Both the position numbers and the translations under genes were made by a program. The notes under the pieces were generated by a model. That model worked only from the letters and a program-made list of their open reading frames with translations. It ran no database searches and had not been told where the DNA came from. From Winogradskya consettensis (GTDB taxonomy: Bacteria; Actinomycetota; Actinomycetes; Mycobacteriales; Micromonosporaceae): DNA of 64,000 nucleotides. Below are positions 17,501 to 26,000 of this stretch, piece after piece (position 1 is the first letter of the stretch; each line of letters starts with the position of its first letter). The DNA lies in assembly GCF_018332715.1 (NCBI RefSeq), contig NZ_BOQP01000013.1:1-64000 (forward strand), written 5' to 3'.

Positions 17501-17532
17501 CCGCGGCCCGGGCTCGACCACCCGGGCCGCGG
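17501..17532. terminator. Two-way terminator after the ATPase gene
   Basis: Perfect 12-bp inverted repeat CCGCGGCCCGGG (arms 17501-17512 and 17521-17532, eight-base loop) between the convergent ATPase gene and the minus-strand membrane protein gene. There is no T-tract. Confidence 0.7.
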
Positions 17533-17537
17533 TCGCG

Positions 17538-18029
17538 TCAGCGTGTTCCCCGGCGTCCGCCGAGCGTGGCAAGGCCGATGATCCAGCCGATGAACAGGCC
17601 GTAGGTGGCCCCGTCGCCGGCCGACCGGAACGCGCCGAGCAGCGTCGGGTTCGCCAGGAACAGCGTGGTGAGCAGCGCGGCGAAACCGCCGGCGAAGATG
17701 TAGGCCGCCCAGCCCGCGAAGAACTGGCTGAGCGTGCCGCGGGCCCGGGCCAGCTGGGATCCGGGCAGCAGGTAGAGGAACAGGGCGGTCAGCACCACGA
17801 CCAGGATCGCCTTGAGGTCGGCGATCAGGATCGAGCGCAGCGAGTCGTCGGAGTCGAAGCGCCAGTGCGGCCACGACAGCAGTCGCAGCCACCAGCCACC
17901 TGCCGTCTCAGGGTTGGTGTTGTCCGCGGCCCAGTCGGCGAACCAGGGGCTGCCGAAGACCAGGACCAGGATGAGCGCGGCGAGGGTGCCCGCACCCGGC
18001 GCGGATTTGTAGCGGTTGGTGAGAGCCAT
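17538..18029 (-). CDS. Small membrane protein of unknown function
   Basis: Not recognised. The 163 residues show four likely membrane segments: TLAALILVLVFGSPWFADWA near the N terminus, then ILVVVLTALFLYLL, a glycine-rich AAYIFAGGFAALLTTLFL, and YGLFIGWIIGLATLG before a basic end (GGRRGTR). A Trp-rich loop (GGWWLRLLSWPHWRF) separates the first two. The ATG was chosen because it precedes the first membrane segment closely; no strong ribosome binding site is seen. Neighbours are the transporter ATPase (convergent) and a 94-residue protein upstream. Confidence 0.7.
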   Translation of the reverse strand: MALTNRYKSAPGAGTLAALILVLVFGSPWFADWAADNTNPETAGGWWLRLLSWPHWRFDSDDSLRSILIADLKAILVVVLTALFLYLLPGSQLARARGTLSQFFAGWAAYIFAGGFAALLTTLFLANPTLLGAFRSAGDGATYGLFIGWIIGLATLGGRRGTR

Positions 18030-18088
18030 GGCCCGCTAATTCCCAGCTACCGATCACTTTCAAACGACGTGCACCAATGCCCCAGAAG

Positions 18089-18373
18089 CTAATGCTTCTG
18101 GAGATAATCGATGAAAGCGGCGCGAAGTAGCGGCTCCTGCTCCCCGTACCCGTGTCCGGTCAGTTCACGCCAAAGTGCCACGGCTTCTTCGATGGTCGGG
18201 CCGACGGTGTTGGGCGCGCCGTCCAGCGAGGCGGCCTCGTCGGAGTCGGGCAGGTGTTTGAACACCGACCAGAAGAAGCTCAGGTCGTGGCGCTCCCGGG
18301 CCTTCGCGAAGGCGCGCTCGCGCAGCTCCTCAGTGGGCAGGGAATCCAGCTCGGCGAAGGTCGCGTCGGTCAT
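18089..18373 (-). CDS. Small conserved-looking acidic protein
   Basis: Not recognised. 94 residues, soluble, mostly helical and acidic, with TEELRERAFAKARERHDLSF and FFWSVFKHLPDSDEAA near the middle. No catalytic motif is visible. Minus-strand TATGCT lies six bases before the ATG and supports a leaderless transcript. A short hairpin (18082-18088 with 18095-18101) overlaps the last codons. Confidence 0.65.
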   Translation of the reverse strand: MTDATFAELDSLPTEELRERAFAKARERHDLSFFWSVFKHLPDSDEAASLDGAPNTVGPTIEEAVALWRELTGHGYGEQEPLLRAAFIDYLQKH

Positions 18374-18385
18374 GGAGCCAGCATA
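18371..18385 (-). promoter_or_regulatory. Leaderless-type promoter: TATGCT, 6 nt, ATG of the 94-residue protein
   Basis: Minus-strand TATGCT at 18380-18385 in the 28-bp gap behind the membrane permease gene, with no ribosome binding site before the ATG. Confidence 0.45.
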
Positions 18386-18401
18386 GGGCGGCCGCCCGCA
18401 C

Positions 18402-19664
18402 TCAGCGGCCGGTGCCCCAGGGACCTAGATCCCATTGTTCGTTCGCCCGGGGCTGCTGCGGTGCGGCGGCCGACGGTGTCCACGTCTCGGGCAGGTCCGG
18501 CGACCATCCCGTGCCGGTGGTGGGCGCGGCGTTCCAGTCCTCGTCGGTGCCCTCCGGCACCGTGCGCCCGTACGTCTCGACGAGCCGGGTCACCAGCAGA
18601 CCGGCACCGATCGTGGCGGCCCCGATCGCGAACAGGGCGATGTCGAAGTTGCGCCGGTCGGCGTAGTCGAGGAAGAGCGCGATCCCGGCCACTGCCAGCA
18701 GCGTGCCGAAGATTCCGCCGCGCCGGCCGTACGCGCTGGTCCCGGCGAGCAGCGCCGCACCGAACGCGATGCCCGTCCACTCCAAACCGGTGCCGGGCAC
18801 GATCGGCCCGGTCGACTTCGCGGCCAGCAGTATGCCGGCGCCGACGGCGAAGACCGAGGAGAGCAGCAGCGAGGCGATGATCGGCAGGGCCGCGATCCCG
18901 CCACGCCGCTCCGCCGGGTCGCCGTAGGGGCGCATCCGGCCGACCAGCCGGCGGATCGGGGTGAGGGTGCCGAATGCGCCACCGAGGACGGCGAGCAGCG
19001 CGAAGCCACCGAACAGGTAGAAGGCATGGTCGGACGGGTCGTAGGTGCCCTGGACGTTGACCGGGCCGGTGCGCAGCTGGTCGTACACGATGACGCCCAT
19101 CGCCGCGGCCAGCGTCGCCACCCACCCGGGGATGTGCAGCATCAGCACGAGCAGCGCGACCACCAGAGCGCCACCCGCGGCGATGCCCAGCGCGGGCACC
19201 GCGGCCGAGAGCAGGCCCCGGTCACCGTTCTCGGCGTAGTGCAGCGACGCGGCCAGGGCGATCGGCCCGACCGCGAGATTGGGTACGCCGGCCCGCAGCG
19301 TCAGCCCCGCCCCCAGGGCCAGCAGGCCGATCGCGGCGCCCGAGATGAGCAGAGTGTCGAGCGCGGGACGCTGCAGCGCGGCCGGGTCGAGGCGGTAGAG
19401 CAGGAAAGCGAGCGCGGCCACCGTCAGCAGCAGCACGATCTCCCAGCCGATGTGGACGCCGAGCCGGTCCCGCCCGCCCTCGGGCTCGGGTCGCCGGCCG
19501 ATCTCCAGCGAGTCGGTGGTCCGCAGACCCGAGGTGTCGTCCGGGTCGAGATCCCGGCGGCGGTTGCGGTAATCCGTGGCCGCCACGCCCGTGCGGTATG
19601 CCGAGGGATCGCTCGGCTGATCCCCACCAGCGTTGCGACGGTATGCGGTCTCGTCGTATGCCAT
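18402..19664 (-). CDS. Orphan ABC-type permease-like membrane protein
   Basis: The central 300 residues look like the RbsC-type (BPD_transp_2) permeases: about eight to ten membrane segments and a block TLRAGVPNLAVGPIALAAS that matches the family pattern of a small loop before LSVG. The N terminus (about 75 residues) is polar and tyrosine- and arginine-rich, and the C terminus ends in a Pro/Trp-rich soluble tail. No ATPase or binding-protein gene is adjacent, so a transport role is uncertain. The ATG has GAGGAGG eight bases upstream. It lies in the same direction as the fol genes. Confidence 0.7.
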   Translation of the reverse strand: MAYDETAYRRNAGGDQPSDPSAYRTGVAATDYRNRRRDLDPDDTSGLRTTDSLEIGRRPEPEGGRDRLGVHIGWEIVLLLTVAALAFLLYRLDPAALQRPALDTLLISGAAIGLLALGAGLTLRAGVPNLAVGPIALAASLHYAENGDRGLLSAAVPALGIAAGGALVVALLVLMLHIPGWVATLAAAMGVIVYDQLRTGPVNVQGTYDPSDHAFYLFGGFALLAVLGGAFGTLTPIRRLVGRMRPYGDPAERRGGIAALPIIASLLLSSVFAVGAGILLAAKSTGPIVPGTGLEWTGIAFGAALLAGTSAYGRRGGIFGTLLAVAGIALFLDYADRRNFDIALFAIGAATIGAGLLVTRLVETYGRTVPEGTDEDWNAAPTTGTGWSPDLPETWTPSAAAPQQPRANEQWDLGPWGTGR

Positions 19665-19738
19665 CTCGTCCACCTCCTCGCCGCGGCCCAGCATACGGAT
19701 CCGAGGGGGTTTCGGTTCAAGCTCGAGACCCGGTCACC

Positions 19739-20260
19739 TCAGGTCAGCTCGGCACGCCTGCCCGAGTCGTCCCCGTTCTTCCGGTCGGGCTCATCGGGAA
19801 CCCGGCAGGACCGTTCCAGCCAGAGCGCCGCACCCACCAGCGCCAGCGAGGTGACCACCCCGCCGACGGCCGCCGGGATGTCGTTGCGCGCCGCCTCGGT
19901 CGACTCCAGCGCGAGCCAGGCCAGCAGCCCCGCGGAGTAGCCCGCGAACAGGGCTCCGCCCAGCGAGGACGCCTTGGCGAGCACCACGAACCGGGCGACC
20001 GCGAGCGGGTTGATGCGCCCCGCGCCCGGCTTGTGCTGGATCCGGGCGGCCGTGTTCTGCGCGAGGGCGGCCTCGGCGATCGCGAGAGCGGCGAACACGA
20101 TGATCGGCATCCAGGGCAGCCGGTAGTCGTGGTCGTAGTAGAGGAAGCTGAGCAGCAGCCAGCCGACCGCGGCGGCGGCCAGGCCGGCGACCAGGAGCGC
20201 CGAGATGCTGGTCGGCCGCAACGACGGATCGGGGCCGGCTCCACCGGGGTTGCTGCTCAC
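19739..20260 (-). CDS. DUF3180 family membrane protein
   Basis: Function unknown. 173 residues with four membrane segments: ISALLVAGLAAAAVGWLLLS, then MPIIVFAALAIAEAAL, the pair GALFAGYSAGLLAWLAL and VGGVVTSLALVGAALWL. Between segments two and three is the family block INPLAVARFVVLAKASSLGG. The GTG start overlaps the folK stop as GTGA, so it is translated with folK. The same order (folK followed by DUF3180) holds in M. tuberculosis (Rv3606c, Rv3605c). Confidence 0.85.
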   Translation of the reverse strand: MSSNPGGAGPDPSLRPTSISALLVAGLAAAAVGWLLLSFLYYDHDYRLPWMPIIVFAALAIAEAALAQNTAARIQHKPGAGRINPLAVARFVVLAKASSLGGALFAGYSAGLLAWLALESTEAARNDIPAAVGGVVTSLALVGAALWLERSCRVPDEPDRKNGDDSGRRAELT

Positions 20261-20775
20261 AACTGAGACTCTAACGGCAGATCCGGGCGGGGGGTCAGCG
20301 CGTGCGTGTCGGCGGCGAGCTCCGGGGTGGCCAGCAGGACGGCGACCGGACCGTGGCCGGGCAGCTCCGCGTGCGGATCGATGTCGAGCCACGGCTTGAG
20401 CACGAAGGCCCGCTGGTGCGCGCGCGGGTGAGGAAGGGTCAGCTCCGGATCAGCGCTGAGTACGGGCTTGTCGTCGCCGTCCCACACCGCGATCACGTCC
20501 ACGTCGAGGGTGCGTGGTCCGAAGCGTCGCTCCGGGTCCCGCACGCGTCCCGCAGCGACCTCGAGGCTGTGCGCCCGCTCCAGCCAGGTCCCCGCGTCGG
20601 CGGCCGGGTCACTGACGAGCACCGCGGCGTTCAGATAGGCGGGCTGGTCGGCATCGCCCCACGGCGGCGTCTCGTAGACCCCCGAGACAGTCCCGCTAAG
20701 AGCAGACAGTGCCTCTTTGAGGTACGCCCACCTGTCGCCGAGGTTGCTCCCGATCGACAACAGCGCCCGCGTCAT
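20257..20775 (-). CDS. folK: 6-hydroxymethyl-7,8-dihydropterin pyrophosphokinase
   Basis: Transfers pyrophosphate from ATP to hydroxymethyl-dihydropterin in folate synthesis. The 172-residue protein begins ALLSIGSNLGDRWAYL and has the substrate loop VYETPPWGDADQPAYLNA, then the signature RRFGPRTLDVDVI and LPHPRAHQRAFVL. The start overlaps the folB stop as ATGA. The frame runs further upstream only as a shadow of folB. Confidence 0.96.
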   Translation of the reverse strand: MTRALLSIGSNLGDRWAYLKEALSALSGTVSGVYETPPWGDADQPAYLNAAVLVSDPAADAGTWLERAHSLEVAAGRVRDPERRFGPRTLDVDVIAVWDGDDKPVLSADPELTLPHPRAHQRAFVLKPWLDIDPHAELPGHGPVAVLLATPELAADTHALTPRPDLPLESQL

Positions 20776-21131
20776 CGGGTCCTGCGCAGGGTGACCGCCA
20801 CATCGGCGAACTCGTGCGAGATCGGGGCCTGCGGTTTGTGCACCGTGACCGTGGCGGCGGCGACCCGGTCGTCGACCAGGCACACCGCGACCAGCCGGTC
20901 GGCGAGCGTCTCGATGAGGTTCACCGGCTCGCCCGCGATCACCTCGGCGAGGCTCTCGGCCAGCTCGCCGTAGTGGACGGTGTCCGACACGTCGTCGGTC
21001 CTGGCCGCCGTGGCGAGGTCGAGCTCGAGGTCCACGTCGATCACGAAATCCTGCCCGTCGCGGCGCTCGAAGTCGAAGACGCCATGGTGGCCGCGGACCC
21101 GGAGCCCGCGTAGCTGGATCAGATCACTCAT
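20772..21131 (-). CDS. folB: Dihydroneopterin aldolase
   Basis: Cleaves dihydroneopterin to hydroxymethyl-dihydropterin and glycolaldehyde. The 119 residues have the family blocks LRGLRVRGHHGVFDFERRDG and QDFVIDVDLELDL, the catalytic region with VNLIETLADRLV, and TVHKPQAPISHEFADVAV near the end. The ATG overlaps the folP stop by four bases. It is coupled on both sides. Confidence 0.96.
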   Translation of the reverse strand: MSDLIQLRGLRVRGHHGVFDFERRDGQDFVIDVDLELDLATAARTDDVSDTVHYGELAESLAEVIAGEPVNLIETLADRLVAVCLVDDRVAAATVTVHKPQAPISHEFADVAVTLRRTR

Positions 21132-22027
21132 GCCGCTTCTCCTCCAGTACGCAGACGCGGGCTACCTGTGGCCCGCCAGACGGCGAGAGCGTCGACGGTG
21201 GCGCGGACGTCATGGACCCGTACGCCCCAGGCGCCGGCGGCGACCGCGAGCACCGACGTGGCGACCGTTGCCGCCTCCCGGCCCTCCACGGGGCGCGGCT
21301 CGCCCTCCGGCCCGGACAGCAGCCGGCCCAGGTACGTCTTGCGCGAGGCGGCGAAGAGCACCGGGAACCCGAGATCCACCATTTTGTCCAAGTGTGCGCT
21401 CAGCGCCCAGTTGTGTTCGGCCTTCTTGGCGAAGCCCAGCCCCGGATCGAGGATCAGCCGCCCGGGGTCCACGCCGGCGGCGACCGCCTCGTCCACCCGC
21501 TGGAGCAGCTCGGCCTGCACCTCGGCCACCACATCGCCGTAGACGGCGAGGTCGGCCATCCGGTTCGAGTGGCCGCGCCAGTGCATCAGGATCCACGGGC
21601 AACCCGCCTCCGCGACCACCGCGGCCATGCCCGGGTCGGCGAGCCCGCCGGAGACGTCGTTGATCACCGAGACACCGGCATCGAGCGCGGCGGCTGCCAC
21701 CGCGGCCCGGGTCGTATCGATACTGATCGGCACCCCGGCGGCGACGAGCTCCTTGATCACCGGGAGAACTCGATCGATCTCGGTCGCCGCGTCCACCCTC
21801 CCGGCGCCCGGACGGGTGGATTCACCGCCGACGTCCACAAGATTGGCACCCGCACGCCGCAGTGCCACACCGTGTTCGACCGCGGCATCGATGTCGGCAA
21901 ACCGACCGCCGTCCGAGAACGAGTCCGGGGTCACGTTGAGGACGCCCATCACGACCGGGTGATCTTGCCGGAAAAGCAGGTCGCCGCTGACCTGGGCAGT
22001 CGTAGCGCTACGGGTCGACTCAGTCAC
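21128..22027 (-). CDS. folP: Dihydropteroate synthase
   Basis: Condenses p-aminobenzoate with the pterin diphosphate; target of sulfonamides. Family blocks: VMGVLNVTPDSFSDGG, NLVDVGGESTRPGAGRVD, VSINDVSGG-type (SVINDVSGGLADPG) and LILDPGLGFAKK. The GTG (299 residues) was chosen because minus-strand TACGGT lies six bases upstream; an ATG 51 bases further up exists. It heads the folP-folB-folK-DUF3180 run. folE, normally adjacent in Actinobacteria, is 13 kb away beyond an inserted gene block. Confidence 0.96.
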   Translation of the reverse strand: MTESTRSATTAQVSGDLLFRQDHPVVMGVLNVTPDSFSDGGRFADIDAAVEHGVALRRAGANLVDVGGESTRPGAGRVDAATEIDRVLPVIKELVAAGVPISIDTTRAAVAAAALDAGVSVINDVSGGLADPGMAAVVAEAGCPWILMHWRGHSNRMADLAVYGDVVAEVQAELLQRVDEAVAAGVDPGRLILDPGLGFAKKAEHNWALSAHLDKMVDLGFPVLFAASRKTYLGRLLSGPEGEPRPVEGREAATVATSVLAVAAGAWGVRVHDVRATVDALAVWRATGSPRLRTGGEAA

Positions 22028-22039
22028 GGTACGACCGTA
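22025..22039 (-). promoter_or_regulatory. folP: Leaderless-type promoter: TACGGT, 6 nt, GTG of folP
   Basis: Minus-strand TACGGT at 22034-22039. In relatives folP is read through from folE, so this separate promoter would be needed after the insertion. Confidence 0.45.
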
Positions 22040-22125
22040 CCGGGCGCTGGTCTTTCGAACACGTGTACGATAGAACATGACTCACGTTCAGTCACGTCTT
22101 TACCTTGGGTAACGAATCAGGCAGC

Positions 22126-22334
22126 TTGTAGGTAAGAAGTACGGCCCGTACTCTTCGGAGCTAGGCATCATTAATGAACCGAAGAGAGCAGAGCGGTCGT
22201 GTGGAGGACAGCAGTGCCCTTACGGTCTTACTCGACGTGGTGAGCGGGAAGTAGCACCATATGGGCGTCGCCGTCAGGCTTCACTACTGCAGCGTGTCCG
22301 GCGCCCTCACGCTGGTCACCCGGGAGGTTTACCG
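22126..22334 (+). promoter_or_regulatory. Promoter, palindrome and leader of the secretion-like cassette
   Basis: TTGTAG (22126-22131), 17 bases, then TACTCT (22149-22154) fits a sigma-70-like promoter. AGTACGG-C-CCGTACT (22138-22152) is a perfect palindrome over the -10 box and could be an operator. CTCTTCGG (22151-22158) pairs with CCGAAGAG (22179-22186), which would form a hairpin at the mRNA start. A nine-codon frame (22214-22243, peptide MPLRSYSTW if GTG is read) has GGAGG six bases upstream. The first gene follows with GGGAGG before its ATG. Confidence 0.45.
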
Positions 22335-22628
22335 ATGATCGCCACAGAGTTCGCCGCACAGGCCGTCACGGCGGTTCAGCACACAGCAGTGCTGGCAGCC
22401 GACCCCAAGGGAATCAACACCGAAGGCATCGTCACCTTCTTCGCCAGCAACATCGCGCCGATCCTGCTCGCCGTCCTGGGCATCATCTTCATCGGACGGG
22501 CCAGCCGGGGCGAGATCTCCAAGGTGCTGACGAGCTCCGCCATCGCGATCGTGGGCCTCGCCTTCATCGCCGGCGCCGCGACGCTGTTCTTCGTGGGCGA
22601 CTACCTCATCGACATCATCTTCGGCTGA
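22335..22628 (+). CDS. VirB2/TrbC-like small membrane protein (pilin-like)
   Basis: 97 residues with two membrane helices (about 33-53 and 66-88) joined by a short basic loop GRASRGEISK, and a polar N-terminal 30 residues. This layout is that of VirB2/TrbC proteins of type IV secretion systems. Sequence identity to known pilins is not obvious, so the call rests on topology and on the PrgI-like and VirB4-like genes that follow. The ATG has GGGAGG upstream and is the first gene of a plus-strand run against the fol operon. Confidence 0.6.
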   Translation: MIATEFAAQAVTAVQHTAVLAADPKGINTEGIVTFFASNIAPILLAVLGIIFIGRASRGEISKVLTSSAIAIVGLAFIAGAATLFFVGDYLIDIIFG

Positions 22629-22641
22629 GGCCCCGGGTCCC

Positions 22642-23004
22642 ATGCGGCTGCGCACAGACGATGACATCTACCGGGCACGCCTTGTCTACCTGGGCCCGCC
22701 CGGATACACGCTGCCCATGCACCTGCCGTATGCCCAGTACGGGATGTTCGTCCTGCTGGTCCCGGTCTTCGTGTTCCTGCACTACCTGATCAGCTGGAAG
22801 TTCGACGCGTTTCCCGCCTGGGAGATCGCGTTGGCCATGGTGACGACTTCGTACGTCTTCCGTCACGTCGACCCCGACCAGCCGGCTCGCATGGTCATCC
22901 GCACCGCCATGACCGACTGGCGGCGCACCCGTGAGCCGTCCGTCGAGCAGCGGGACCCGAGACTTGTCGCCACTCGCATCCGGGTTAGGGAGGAGTTGGT
23001 ATGA
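22642..23004 (+). CDS. PrgI/VirB3-like membrane protein
   Basis: 120 residues. Two closely spaced hydrophobic segments (YGMFVLLVPVFVFLHYLI at about 33-50 and WEIALAMVTTSYVF at about 60-73) are followed by a basic cytoplasmic tail with MTDWRRTREP. Gram-positive type IV systems place such a PrgI protein directly before the VirB4 ATPase, as here. The stop overlaps a 16-codon frame as ATGA. Confidence 0.65.
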   Translation: MRLRTDDDIYRARLVYLGPPGYTLPMHLPYAQYGMFVLLVPVFVFLHYLISWKFDAFPAWEIALAMVTTSYVFRHVDPDQPARMVIRTAMTDWRRTREPSVEQRDPRLVATRIRVREELV

Positions 23005-23051
23005 CCATTTTTGCCACTCTCGCTGCATGCCCGAACGGGGTCGTCGCATGA
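23001..23051 (+). CDS. Possible 16-residue coupling peptide between PrgI-like and VirB4-like genes
   Basis: A tiny frame, MTIFATLAACPNGVVA, begins at an ATG that overlaps the previous stop (ATGA) and has AGGGAGGAG with ideal spacing. Its own stop overlaps the ATG of the ATPase gene (ATGA again). The ATPase ATG itself has only a weak site. This suggests translation passes along by reinitiation. Whether the peptide has a role of its own cannot be told from sequence; a start of the ATPase at 23027 is an alternative. Confidence 0.45.
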   Translation: MTIFATLAACPNGVVA

Positions 23052-26000
23052 CCGCTTCCCCACCGCCCGGGTCTTCCCGCGCGGACGCCAATCGTCAGGG
23101 CAGACAAGGTAACGTTCCGCGTTCACCTGATTACTCTTCGGATGACAATCCGGAGCAGGTGGCCGGGCCGGGCCACGGTGCGGTCGCGGTCTTCCAGGCG
23201 CCCCAGCCGGTGCGTCCCCGCGGCGCCAACGGCAGCCCACCGCCGGTCGACCCGCTGGACATCGACTCGCCCTTCCTCGACCTCTTCGGCGGCACCGCCC
23301 CCCGCCAGGCCCCGCCCGGGGACGAGCCCCCGCCGGACGACCCGGACACCGACTTCGACTACGGGTTCGAATTCGAGTCCGAGCCGGACAGCCCGCCGGC
23401 GACCGTGGCCGGGCCGGGCTCCGGCTCCGCCCAGGCCGCCAACGGCCAGCCCCTCGTGACCCCGCCGCCGGTCAACCCGCCCACCGCGGACGTGCGGTCG
23501 TCGGTCCCGTCGGCCGAGCCCGCCCCGCAGCCCCCGGACGCCCCCGTCTCGCCGTTCCGGCCGGCCCCCACCGGGCCGCGGGCCGACTTCTACGACGAGA
23601 ACGCCGCTGCGGACAACGACTTCGAGGACTGGCCCGAGTCGGCCACCATCGCGAGCACACCGGTCCAGCCACCACCGCCGGACCACGTGCCGGTTCCTCC
23701 CGTGCAGACCCCGCCGTTGTGGCAGCAGGTCGGCGCCCAGCAGCCGCCGATCGCGCCGGGAGTGCACCCGGTTGCGCCCGTCACGGCGTACCAGCCTCCT
23801 GCGGTTCTTGAAAACCGTGAGCGGCACGCCGACCTGGCACCGATGCCGGAGAAGGCGCCCGCGCCCCGGCGGGAGAAGGCGCCGGCCCGCAGGAAGAGCC
23901 GCAAGAAGGACGAGCTGGAGAACCTGCCGATCAAGGCCTCCCCGCTGCGTCCGCACAAGCTGAAGTTCAGCGACCGCGACCCCAGCATCGAGCTGGAGAT
24001 CAGCGAGATCGCCGGGCACCTGACCTTCACCCAGAGCACGGTCACCGCCTGGTATTACCTGCCCGAGGTGCGCTGGGCCTTCCGTCCCGACGCCGAGCGC
24101 GAAGCCCTGCTCTCCGCGATCTCCGAGCAGTATGCCGGTCTCGCCGGTTTCCGCCTGCACCTGCGCCGCACCAACCGGCCCTTCCCCGCCGACGAGTGGG
24201 CCCGCACGGTCGACTCGTTCACCGCGAAACCACTGCCCGACGTCACCGGTGGCACATCGTGGAGCGACCACCTGGTCGCCGCGCAACGCCACCTACTCTC
24301 GGTCAACCACGCCGAAGGGCAGACCTACCTCGGCGTCACGTTCGCCCGGCGCTCGCTCGGCGACACGTTCAGCGAGCGCATCCTGCGGATGTTCGGCAAG
24401 GGCACCTCCGACGGCGAGCGGCGCAAGCTGGGCCGTACCGTCGAGCAGTTCGACGAGGTGCTCAACGCGTTCGGCATGCGCGGACGCCGGGTCACCCCGC
24501 AGGAGCTCGAGTGGCTGCTCTTCCGCTCCGTCGCGCTCTGCATGGCCCCGCCCGGCCCGCTCTCCCCCGTCTCCAACGGGCAGTGGGAGCGCGGCGACCT
24601 GCTGGCACTCACCGAGCAGGTCGAGCGTTACCGCACCCCGTACGGCTCCACGGTCAAGCTGGTCAACCGGATGACGGGCGAGGAGCGGCACGTCGCCGTG
24701 CTCTCCGTCGGGCGGATGGAGCCGTTGGAGATCCCGGAGAAGCACGAGCCGTGGATGCACTTCCACGAGCGGCTCCCGTGGCCCATGGAGCTGTCGTCCC
24801 GCATCGACATCCTCGGCTCCAACAGCTCCTTCAAGAACCTCGAGCACCGGCTGCGGATGATCCGCTCCCAGCAGCTCGACTACGCCGAGCACGGCATCGA
24901 CGCGCCACCCGAGCTCGAACGCCTCGCCAAGCGCGCTCTGGTGATCGGCGACGAGATGACTACCGGGCTGCCCGTCGAGTCCGCTCGCGCACACGGGTGG
25001 CACCGGATCGCGGTCGGTGGGCGTACCCGTGAGGAATGTCTGGAAAGGGCCCGCCGGCTCATCCAGCTCTACTCCCGCGAGTTGCGCATCTCGCTGCAGC
25101 ACCCCAAGAACCAGGACCAGCTCGCCCGGGAGTTCATCCCCGGCGAGCCGATCGCCAACACCGGATACGTGCGACGGATGCCGGTCAAGCTGCTCGCCGC
25201 GGCGCTGCCCCAGGCCGCGTCGACGGTCGGTGACCGGCGCGGTGACCTGATCGGGCGCACGGCGGGCACCTGCCGCAGGCCGGTCTTCCTCGACCTGCAC
25301 TTCCCGATGGAGGTCCGGGAACGCTCCGGCCTCGGTGTCTTCGTCGCCGAACCCGGTGGTGGCAAGTCGACCCTGATGGGCGCGCTCGGCTATCTCAACG
25401 CCCGGCGCGGCGTCCAGGTCACGCTGCTCGACCCGTCCGGCCCGCTCGCCCGGCTGTGCTCGATGCCGGAGCTGCGACCGTACTCCCGCGTGCTCAACCT
25501 GACCGGTTCCGAACAGGGCACCCTCGCTCCGTACGCCCTGATCCCGACCCCGGTCCGCACCGAGTTCGCCACCGGCCCCGGCGGCGACCGCGAATACGAG
25601 ATCGCGGTGTCCAACGCCCGCGCCGAGCGTCGCATGCTGGTCCAGGACATCTGCTCCATGCTGGTCCCGCCGCAGGTCGCCAAGGAAGCCTCCACGGCAA
25701 CCCTGCTCCGGCACGCGGTCCGCCAGGTCCCGGCCGAGGAGACCTCGACGCTGGACGACGTCGTCGCCACCCTGCAGGGCCTCGACGACGAGGGCAAGGA
25801 GCTGGCCAACCTCCTGCTCGACACCGCCGAGATGCCGCTGGCCCTGCTCTTCTTCGGGCGCCCGCCGCAACACCTGCTCGGCGCCGACTCCGCGCTCACC
25901 GTCATCACGATGGCGGGTCTGCGCCTGCCCGACCTCAAGATCGAACGCGAATACTGGTCGGCCGAGGAGTCCCTCGCCCTGCCCATGCTCCACACCGCCC

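Noticed and set aside
22931..23047. Longer N terminus for the VirB4-like ATPase
   Set aside because: The frame is open upstream but overlaps the PrgI-like gene; the ATGA junction at 23048 fits the coupling style of this operon.
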